Made by a program: the position numbers and the translations under genes. From the NCBI GenBank assembly GCA_022842595.1, contig JALHPF010000010.1, positions 85,184 to 149,183 on the forward strand: a stretch of 64,000 nucleotides of DNA. Reading direction: 5' to 3'. Below, piece after piece: positions 1 through 6,124 of this stretch; the stretch's first letter is position 1; every line of letters starts with the position of its first letter. Source of the stretch: Rubrivivax sp. (lineage in GTDB: Bacteria; Pseudomonadota; Gammaproteobacteria; Burkholderiales; Burkholderiaceae_C). The notes below the pieces were generated by a model. The model was not told where the DNA came from and made no database searches. It saw only the letters and a list, made by a program, of their open reading frames with translations.

Positions 1-780
1 TTCGTCAACGGCGCACCGGCCGTCGGCGCCACGCTCGACCTGCATGAGGCACCACAGCTCTTCGAGCGTGCCTATGGCCACAAGCCAGGACGGCGCAACC
101 TGCACCGCTATTTCGTCGAGACCGAACTGGCCGAAATCAAGTACCCGCCGCGCCCCTGGTACACGAGCAACGACCCGGTGCTGACACCGGCGTTGATGCA
201 CCACTTCTTCAACGAGCGTACCCGCGGCTTCGACGAGTTCGATGAACGCCGCAAGCGCCTGCTGCACTCGATCTATCGTGAGCCCGAGTGGCAGGCCGTG
301 CTGCCACCGCTGCCCGCGGCGCCAGCGCAGGGTGCCGTGCTGCGCTCGGAAATCCGGCACTCGATGAAGTGCCCCGCCACCCTGGAGATCCTGGGTTCGT
401 CGGCGAACGCCCTGCGGGTCACGATCGTCGAGGTGTCCGGCCATGGCTTCCTGGCCCGGGTGCTGCGGCCGCTGTCGGTGGGAACGCGCTGCAGCGTCGT
501 GGCCGAACTGGGCGATGGCGTGAAAAGCCGCATCCAGGGCGAGGTCGTTCGGCAGGCCGGCGGCCATAACGACGGCGATAGCGACAGCGAGCAGTTCTAT
601 GGCTTCCGCGTGCAATCACCCGACGCGGCCTGGGAACGTTGCGCGGCCTGGCTGGGCCAGTCGGCCCGCGAACTGTCGCGCGCCGTTGCCCTGACGAGCG
701 CGCTCTCCGCTTCGGACGGTATCGCCAGGGGCACTGCCTCTGCGGCGATGCCCTCCAGTTCGCAGACCATGCACGCCTGA
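1..780 (+). CDS. C-terminal part of a protein ending in a PilZ-like domain (5' end outside window)
   Basis: The reading frame is open from base 1, so the first in-frame ATG (193) and the GTG at 178 are probably internal and the gene begins upstream of the window. The first ~95 visible residues are a basic and aromatic region that I do not recognise. Residues ~115-200 resemble a PilZ fold: an RH-x3-C-type segment where PilZ has its arginines, then a VEVSGHGF stretch matching the D/N-x-S-x2-G motif, with the first acidic residue replaced by E. PilZ domains usually bind cyclic di-GMP, but this degenerate motif makes binding uncertain. The frame stops at 780, 37 bases before the protease start. 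Confidence 0.6.
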   Translation, partial: FVNGAPAVGATLDLHEAPQLFERAYGHKPGRRNLHRYFVETELAEIKYPPRPWYTSNDPVLTPALMHHFFNERTRGFDEFDERRKRLLHSIYREPEWQAVLPPLPAAPAQGAVLRSEIRHSMKCPATLEILGSSANALRVTIVEVSGHGFLARVLRPLSVGTRCSVVAELGDGVKSRIQGEVVRQAGGHNDGDSDSEQFYGFRVQSPDAAWERCAAWLGQSARELSRAVALTSALSASDGIARGTASAAMPSSSQTMHA

Positions 781-817
781 GTTGATCGGCCACGCCGAGC
801 CGCTACAGTCCGTGGCT

Positions 818-1639
818 ATGGCCACGACGAACAAGCATGGCGGGGCGCCCCAGGCTGCGCTCCACGCCCGGCGACGGCAGGTGCTGCGCAGCGGCGGGGC
901 CCTTGCGCTGCTGGGCGCCTGGGCGGCCGGAAACGCCTGGGCGGACCTGCCGGCACTGGTGGCTGCCAGCCGCGGCGCCGTGCTGCCTGTCGGCACCTTC
1001 AATGCACTCGAAAGCCCGCGCTTCGGCTTCCGCGGCAGCGGCTTCGTCGTGGGCGACGGCACCCTGCTCGTCACCAACGCGCATGTCCTGCCCGACGCCA
1101 GCGTCGTTCCGGTGCCGCAACTGGCGGTGTTGGTGAACCCGCGCGGCAGCAGTGCCGACGTGCGCCGCGCAACGCTGCTGCAGACGGACCGTGTCCACGA
1201 TCTCGCCCTGCTTCGGCTGGAAGGCCCGCCGCTGCCGGCCTTGTCACTGGCCGAGTCTGCGGTCGTGCGCGAAGGCATGGACCTGGCCGTGATGGGCTAT
1301 CCGATCGGCGGCGTGCTCGGCTTTTCGACGGTCACGCACCGCGGCATCCTGGCCAGCATCACCGCGATTGCATTGCCTTCGCTGACGGCGCGCCAGCTGG
1401 AACCGCGGGCGCTGGCGCAGTTGCGGGAAGGCCCCTTCGAGATCTACCAACTCGACGCCACCGCCTACCCGGGAAGCAGCGGCGGGCCGGTGATCGACGT
1501 GGGCAGCGGCGCCGTCATCGGCGTTCTGAACATGGTGCTCGTTCGGGGAACCCGCGAATCCGCACTTTCGAGCCCGACCGGCATCAGCTACGCGGTACCG
1601 GTTCGCTTCGTGAAGGCGCTGCTCGCTCAACCTCGTTGA
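818..1639 (+). CDS. Secreted trypsin-like serine protease (S1C/DegP-like catalytic domain)
   Basis: A chymotrypsin-fold peptidase of 273 residues. The triad is visible as TNAHV (His), VHDLALL (Asp) and PGSSGGPV (Ser). The N-terminus carries RRRQVLRS followed by a hydrophobic stretch ending AWA, which fits a Tat or general signal peptide and a periplasmic location. I chose ATG 818 because it places the arginines near the start; a TTG at 782 in the same frame is less likely. No PDZ domain follows the protease domain, so this is a short single-domain member and not DegP itself. It stands alone between the PilZ-like gene and the convergent nucleotidyltransferase. Confidence 0.82.
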   Translation: MATTNKHGGAPQAALHARRRQVLRSGGALALLGAWAAGNAWADLPALVAASRGAVLPVGTFNALESPRFGFRGSGFVVGDGTLLVTNAHVLPDASVVPVPQLAVLVNPRGSSADVRRATLLQTDRVHDLALLRLEGPPLPALSLAESAVVREGMDLAVMGYPIGGVLGFSTVTHRGILASITAIALPSLTARQLEPRALAQLREGPFEIYQLDATAYPGSSGGPVIDVGSGAVIGVLNMVLVRGTRESALSSPTGISYAVPVRFVKALLAQPR

Positions 1640-1711
1640 AGACGCCTGGGCCCCGGGTTCCTCCATCCGAGCCCGAACTGCCGACCCCCATCCGCCAGGG
1701 CGGGGCGCGGC

Positions 1712-2824
1712 TCAGAGCGCGGCCGCGGCATCCTTCGGCTTGCGTGATTGACGGTAGCGCTCCAGCGCACGCATCCAGCCCTTACGCAGCAGGTGCGGCG
1801 CGATCCGGTACCAGGGCATGCGCAGCCAGTGCGAGCGCACATACAGCAGCCAGCGCGCCAGGGGCGTGAAACCGGTGTCGCAGCTGGCATGGTCGGGCCG
1901 CAAAGCCGACTCGAGCAGATGTCGCATGGCCCAGCCGCTCACCCGGCCCGGTGCCAGGGCCTGCAGCGACGGGACCAGCGGCGCTGGCAGCCGGGTGCCG
2001 AACAGGCGCTCGACCTGGCCCAGCACCTGGTGCAGCGTCACGCCCAGGCCCAGCTCGCCAGCGCGCGCCAGCAGATCAGGCCAGAAGGTCTCGTCGCCGC
2101 CGAAGTGCAGCAGCAAGTCGTTCAGGTCGAGCAGGTCGCGCAGCCCGCCGCTGAACTCGCCGTCCTGCAGCAGGTGCACGGCACTGTGCAGCACCATGTC
2201 GGCAGGCGCCAGCACGCTCAGGCGCGTCTCGCCCGGCATCGGCCGGCAGCGCGCCAGCAAGGGCGCGCCGTCGACGGCAAAGCGCGAGGTCGGCGGCGTG
2301 ATGGTGTGGTGGACGTCGAGCGTTGTCTGCCGCATCACGTGCTGCAGCGGCGGCAGCTCGTGCATCCATTCGCGGTAGTAGCGGTCGTCGTAGGGGCTCA
2401 GCTTCTCGGCGATCCAGCCGGCGCCGAACAGCGCCGATTCCACGGCGCGCAATTGCTCGCGGGCCACCAGGATGTCGATGTCCGAGAACAGCCGGCCGTC
2501 GGCGGGCGGCAGGCCGGCGGCCACGTAGGCCGCACCCTTCAGCAGCACGATCGGCGTCGGCACGCGCTCCAGCGCCGCCTTGAGCTTGTCGATCTCGAAG
2601 CGCACGTCCTGGTGCAGGTGTGCGGCGACGCGGCGGGCGCTTTCCAGATGGCGGCGCGGCGCGGTCGGCACGCCGGACATCCAGCCGCGCTGCTCGAACA
2701 GCCGCGCCAGCCTTGCCGACAGCCGGGCTGCGCGCGCCTGCGACAGCAGCGTTTCCCATTCAGCACCCGAAAGCACCGGAGCCTCGCGCGCCGTCCAGAT
2801 CGGGCTGAGCAGGTCGCGCTTCAT
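1712..2824 (-). CDS. Nucleotidyltransferase-family protein of the HPr-rel-A cassette
   Basis: 370 residues resembling the NTP_transf_5 family of putative nucleotidyltransferases. An LLKG motif near residue 95 precedes LFSDIDILV (~113-120), whose DxD is the expected metal-binding signature of this fold. The ATG overlaps the stop codon of the HprK-related kinase in an ATGA arrangement, so the two are translationally coupled. Families of this type recur beside PqqD-like and HprK-like genes in proteobacteria with exosortase systems. The substrate is unknown; nucleotidylation of a peptide, a protein or a small molecule is possible. It is the last gene of the four-gene cassette and ends convergent with the serine protease. 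Confidence 0.75.
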   Translation of the reverse strand: MKRDLLSPIWTAREAPVLSGAEWETLLSQARAARLSARLARLFEQRGWMSGVPTAPRRHLESARRVAAHLHQDVRFEIDKLKAALERVPTPIVLLKGAAYVAAGLPPADGRLFSDIDILVAREQLRAVESALFGAGWIAEKLSPYDDRYYREWMHELPPLQHVMRQTTLDVHHTITPPTSRFAVDGAPLLARCRPMPGETRLSVLAPADMVLHSAVHLLQDGEFSGGLRDLLDLNDLLLHFGGDETFWPDLLARAGELGLGVTLHQVLGQVERLFGTRLPAPLVPSLQALAPGRVSGWAMRHLLESALRPDHASCDTGFTPLARWLLYVRSHWLRMPWYRIAPHLLRKGWMRALERYRQSRKPKDAAAAL

Positions 2825-3738
2825 GCCCCTGCCGCTCGCGCTAGGTCGTCGAAGACGCGTACTGCGTCGTCGAGTCGGCTGTAGCGGAAGTCGTAAGCGT
2901 CGCTGGCGTCGACGACGCCGGCCAGGGCCTCGAAACCATCGCGGCCCAGCACCGCATAGTTGAAGGCATTGCGGCCGAGTTCCATCATCGCGCCGGCCTT
3001 GGGACGAGCGAGCAGCGTCGCTTCGGCACCGGCTTCGTAGCGCGGGAATACGACCCAGCGCGGATGGGCCGGCTCGTGCATGCGGCGCACGTCTTCGGGC
3101 TTGGGGCTGAGATGGGCCACCGTGCCCTTGGCGGTGTCGTGGGCCGCAGCGCCGAACACGGCGCCGGGCACGAAGTCGCGCATGACCTGCAGCGACGCGT
3201 TCTTCAGGCTGATGGGCCGCGCCAGCCCCTGCAACAGGCCGGTGTCGAGCGCGATCATGGCCATTTCGTCAGACAGCAGCCGCCAGCCGCGGTGAACGAG
3301 GCCGGCACACAGCGTGCTCTTGCCCGACCCGGGTGGCGCCGGCAGGATGACCGCAAAGCCGTTGCGTTCGATGACGGCCGCGTGCAGCAGCAGGTACTGG
3401 TTGGCGTTGCCGGCAATCCACCAGTTCATCGTCCATTCGAGCAACGCGAAAGCCTGGTCCTGCGGCAGCGGCTCGAAAAGCGGCATGCCCTCGAAGCGCA
3501 CCTGCACCTGCGGGCGCAGCCAGCGGCGCAGCGCCGACGGTGCGGCCAAATCCAGCGTGAAGTCGCAGAAAGCCTCGGCTTCGACCAGCGGATGCTGCGC
3601 GTACAGCAGCGACAGCGCCGCAGCCACCTGCGGAAGCCGGGTGCGAATGCGGACGTTGAAGGGGCCGGTGCTCAGCGCCAGCCCAGGGCCTGCCAGCCGC
3701 CGGGCCAGGTCCCCGGCGGACAGCTGCCCAAGTGTCAT
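2821..3738 (-). CDS. HprK-related kinase (HPr-rel-A system)
   Basis: 305 residues, distantly related to HPr kinase/phosphorylase. A P-loop APPGSGKST lies at about residues 134-142, preceded by LLLHAAVIE, a layout typical of the HprK C-terminal kinase domain. LLSDEMAMI follows where the nucleotide-binding acidic residues are expected. There is no HPr or PTS gene in the window, so the target is probably not HPr. The ATG overlaps the stop of the PqqD-like gene, and its own stop overlaps the nucleotidyltransferase ATG. The inferred role is phosphorylation or nucleotide-dependent modification of a peptide or protein presented by the PqqD-like partner. Confidence 0.82.
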   Translation of the reverse strand: MTLGQLSAGDLARRLAGPGLALSTGPFNVRIRTRLPQVAAALSLLYAQHPLVEAEAFCDFTLDLAAPSALRRWLRPQVQVRFEGMPLFEPLPQDQAFALLEWTMNWWIAGNANQYLLLHAAVIERNGFAVILPAPPGSGKSTLCAGLVHRGWRLLSDEMAMIALDTGLLQGLARPISLKNASLQVMRDFVPGAVFGAAAHDTAKGTVAHLSPKPEDVRRMHEPAHPRWVVFPRYEAGAEATLLARPKAGAMMELGRNAFNYAVLGRDGFEALAGVVDASDAYDFRYSRLDDAVRVFDDLARAAGA

Positions 3739-4076
3739 GAAAGGTCGAGTGGTTCGATCCAGCCGAGCCTGTGGAACTCTTCCACGATGGCGATCAGCGC
3801 TGAACGCAGCTCATTATCAGCAGGCACGCCCAGATCGCCGGCGATGGCTGCCGACAAATCGTCGAGAGAACAGGCATGCTGCTCGAAACACGCCATGACG
3901 GCCGCGGCGAGCGGCGCGAACTGGTGCGTCTGGCCGCTTCGGTCGTCGTAGACAACGGAGTCGTGCCCCCAATCGCGCCAGTGCAAGGCAAGTTGCGGCC
4001 GGACGCAAAAAACGCCCTGGAAGGGCGTCTTGCTGAGGTCTGTGGCTGGGTCTGTCCCCAAGGGGTCGAACCTCAC
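3735..4076 (-). CDS. PqqD-like small protein (HPr-rel-A system)
   Basis: 113 residues. The body, from LALHWRD through VYDDRSGQTHQFAPLAAAV to the helical C-terminus ending near RLGWIEPL, matches the winged-helix pattern of PqqD-type peptide chaperones (RiPP recognition elements). The open frame extends further upstream, but I place the start at GTG 4076. That GTG overlaps the TGA of the preceding gene as GTGA, matching the coupling style of the other cassette genes and giving a family-typical length. PqqD-type proteins bind leader peptides and hand them to modifying enzymes; the obvious enzymes here are the downstream kinase and nucleotidyltransferase. The peptide bound is not known. Confidence 0.78.
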   Translation of the reverse strand: MRFDPLGTDPATDLSKTPFQGVFCVRPQLALHWRDWGHDSVVYDDRSGQTHQFAPLAAAVMACFEQHACSLDDLSAAIAGDLGVPADNELRSALIAIVEEFHRLGWIEPLDLS

Positions 4077-4678
4077 CAGGCTTTGCGCGAGAAGTTCTTG
4101 TGGAAGGCGTAGGCTTCGGGCTTTCCGATCGGACCGACGCCTTTGGAATGGTCCAGCACCTCGGCCGAGGTGTAGGGGTAGTTGAGTGAGGCGAAGTTGG
4201 CGTTCAGGATGCCACAAACCCAGTCCGTGTACTCGTCGGCTGTGGTGACGTTGATGCAGTCGTAGAGCGATCGGGTGGTACCCCAGCCGAAGCAATCCTT
4301 GAATTTCTCGTCGCAGTCGCGCAATACAGTGCCGAAGTTACAGGCCGCCTTGCCGTTCTTCAACTTGGGCCAGTTGCCCTTCGTCTTGTAATGGTCCCAC
4401 TTGTTGCCCAGGCAGGACGGCACGGCCTCGATCCCGGCCGACAACATCACGGACATGTGGCCGGACACCGAGCACACGTAGTTCTTGCCGTCGCTCTTGA
4501 ACAGTTTCTTGCGATCGCCGTAGGTTGCCAGACTGCTCAGCGGCATGGCCGACCCGGCCAGCGCGGCGCCCTTTCCAAGCCCCTTCAACAGGGCCCGCCG
4601 GCGCGCAGCCGAAGCCAGATCAGTGACAGCGGGTGTCTGTATCGGCTCGGGAATCTGGTCGTCGTGTTGTGTTGTCAT
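4073..4678 (-). CDS. Cysteine-rich exported protein with Tat-like leader, candidate substrate of the HPr-rel-A cassette
   Basis: 201 residues, no family recognised. A polar N-terminal ~25 residues is followed by ARRRALLKGLGKG and a short Ala/Gly-rich hydrophobic segment, resembling a twin-arginine leader. The remainder has seven cysteines (YVCS, PSCL, AACN, RDCD, KDCF, YDCI, WVCG), many Trp/Tyr and a basic C-terminus ending RKAW. I chose ATG 4678 because a GAGGTG ribosome-binding site sits six bases upstream; a GTG at 4687 lacks one. It is the first gene of the coupled cassette, and its TGA overlaps the PqqD-like GTG. Position and composition make it the best candidate substrate of the modification enzymes. 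That role is inferred. Confidence 0.68.
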   Translation of the reverse strand: MTTQHDDQIPEPIQTPAVTDLASAARRRALLKGLGKGAALAGSAMPLSSLATYGDRKKLFKSDGKNYVCSVSGHMSVMLSAGIEAVPSCLGNKWDHYKTKGNWPKLKNGKAACNFGTVLRDCDEKFKDCFGWGTTRSLYDCINVTTADEYTDWVCGILNANFASLNYPYTSAEVLDHSKGVGPIGKPEAYAFHKNFSRKAW

Positions 4679-4954
4679 TCGATGCACCTCGCAGGGAGAG
4701 TCCAGTCCTGCTCGTACAACAGGTTGCCAAGAAATTGGTTCAATGATCTCACGCTCGGCAAGCCAGATTCATGCTGCGCCAACCGGCGGCCCGGCCGCGG
4801 CTTGTCAAGCTCGGCGCCATGGTTGTCTCGGGTTGAAGCGATCGCGTGCGTTGGCCATTCCAGGCACCTCATCAAGGATTCGCTTCAACGAGGAGCCATT
4901 TTGCAGATTGCACTCGAACGCGCCGTGCGGCAACTCGAAGCACCCATCACGACT
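4679..4954. other. Intergenic leader upstream of the cysteine-rich protein cassette
   Basis: 276 bases separate the PEP-CTERM gene from the cassette. I see the GAGGTG ribosome-binding site for the cysteine-rich gene at the left edge. I found no convincing promoter, hairpin with a T-tract, or coding sequence. The length suggests the cassette has its own promoter, but read-through from the PEP-CTERM gene cannot be excluded. Confidence 0.4.
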
Positions 4955-5956
4955 TCAAGCCTGCCTGCGGCGGCGGACGTAGAACACGCCCGCCAAGGCC
5001 AGGCCGGCCAGGGCCAGCGAACCCGGCTCGGGAACCCCGTTCTGGTTCTGGTTCGGGTTCGTTCCACACCCCTGGCCATTGCCACCCGTACCACCAGACA
5101 AGGTTCCGGCGCACAGCCCGACGGTGAAACTATTGAGCTTGAAGGCGTCGTTGCCGGCGTTCAGGGCGCTGGTTGCCGCACCGAAATACGTGGTGATCAG
5201 GAAGTAGCTCGAAAACAGGCTGCCGCCCGTTGCCGTCTGAGCAGTGCCCGGCGTCGAGTTCGTGTTCATGTCCAGGCTCTTCACCAGCGTCCAGCCCTCC
5301 AGCGCTGCGGCTGTCGTGCCGTCCATGGTGGTGCTCCCGCTCGCCTTCTGGTTGGCCATGAGCGTGGCAGCCGCATTGGCCACGTTTCCGCCACCTGTGT
5401 AGGCCCAGACCATCAGGTCCGCGTCCAGATTCTTCCAGCCGATGCCCACGTTCGTCAGGCTGACCTTGCTGCTACCGAAGTCGAGGAAGAGCGCTTCGAT
5501 GCTGCCGCCACAGCCAGAATTGTTTCCGGACAGGGTGACCGAGCCGCCGATGCCGACGCTGTTGGCCGTGCCGCAACCCGACGTGACGTTGTCGAAACCG
5601 TGCTGGCCGTCATTGATGGTGTTGCCCGTCAAGCCGTCGGTGGCGTTTTCCTTGGTGCCGGTGTAAGCACCAAAACCCGATGTGTTCCAGTCGGCCATCC
5701 GGCCCTGCGTGAAACCCGTTCGTGGGGTGCCGTTGAGCGTGGCATTTGTGAAGCCCCAAGCCGTCATGGTGGCCGTCACCGTCCCGGCGGTACAGGACTT
5801 GCTGTCGACCGTGGCGCCGCTGGTGCCGACATTGCAGTTGGTCGACGTTCCGCTACCCGGCACGAAAGTACCCTGGGCGGAAGCTGACCCACCGACCGCG
5901 AGTGCGGCGCCTGCGATCAGGGTCGTCGCGAAAAGCTGAAGCAAGCTGGATTTCAT
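4955..5956 (-). CDS. PEP-CTERM surface protein (exosortase substrate)
   Basis: 333 residues. An N-terminal signal peptide (MKSSLLQLF to SASAQ) is followed by a Gly/Ser/Thr/Asn-rich body with several cysteines. The C-terminus has the complete sorting signal: VPEPGSLALAG, a hydrophobic helix, and a terminal RRRRQA. Exosortase (EpsH/XrtA) cleaves at this motif and delivers the protein to the surface or extracellular matrix. I chose ATG 5956 because AAGG lies eight bases upstream; the in-frame ATG at 5971 and codons further upstream have no ribosome-binding site. A sigma-54-like promoter lies about 60 bases upstream. No exosortase gene is in the window. It may belong to the XDP-type surface proteins, with low certainty. 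Confidence 0.9.
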   Translation of the reverse strand: MKSSLLQLFATTLIAGAALAVGGSASAQGTFVPGSGTSTNCNVGTSGATVDSKSCTAGTVTATMTAWGFTNATLNGTPRTGFTQGRMADWNTSGFGAYTGTKENATDGLTGNTINDGQHGFDNVTSGCGTANSVGIGGSVTLSGNNSGCGGSIEALFLDFGSSKVSLTNVGIGWKNLDADLMVWAYTGGGNVANAAATLMANQKASGSTTMDGTTAAALEGWTLVKSLDMNTNSTPGTAQTATGGSLFSSYFLITTYFGAATSALNAGNDAFKLNSFTVGLCAGTLSGGTGGNGQGCGTNPNQNQNGVPEPGSLALAGLALAGVFYVRRRRQA

Positions 5957-6014
5957 GGGACTGACCTTCATAAACGCTGTCCGCTTCACAAGCAGACCTT
6001 CTCGAGCAGAATCA

Positions 6015-6030
6015 AGCAAAGCGCATGCCG
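6015..6030 (-). promoter_or_regulatory. Putative sigma-54 (-24/-12) promoter of the PEP-CTERM gene
   Basis: On the minus strand the sequence reads CGGCATGCGCTTTGCT, against the consensus TGGCACG-N4-TTGCW. It matches at every informative position except the first T and the sixth C, and it has the required GG-N10-GC spacing. Transcription would begin near 6004, giving a leader of about 48 bases. In exosortase bacteria, PEP-CTERM genes are often controlled by the PrsK/PrsR pair acting with sigma-54, which fits this site. Confidence 0.6.
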
Positions 6031-6124
6031 ACAGAACAATATTCATGGGAATCAAGGCCTTGCGGATCATCGCCCGCTCCGCCTGTGAGCATGTGTAAAC
6101 CTCTCCGACGCTGGTTGTCCACAG

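Noticed and set aside
4850..4870. Possible sigma-54 element upstream of the cysteine-rich gene
   Set aside because: The GG-N10-GC spacing exists, but four flanking consensus positions fail, including both T positions at -12.
4675..4875. 66-codon minus-strand open frame in the intergenic leader
   Set aside because: No family pattern; it ends inside the start of the cysteine-rich gene in another frame.
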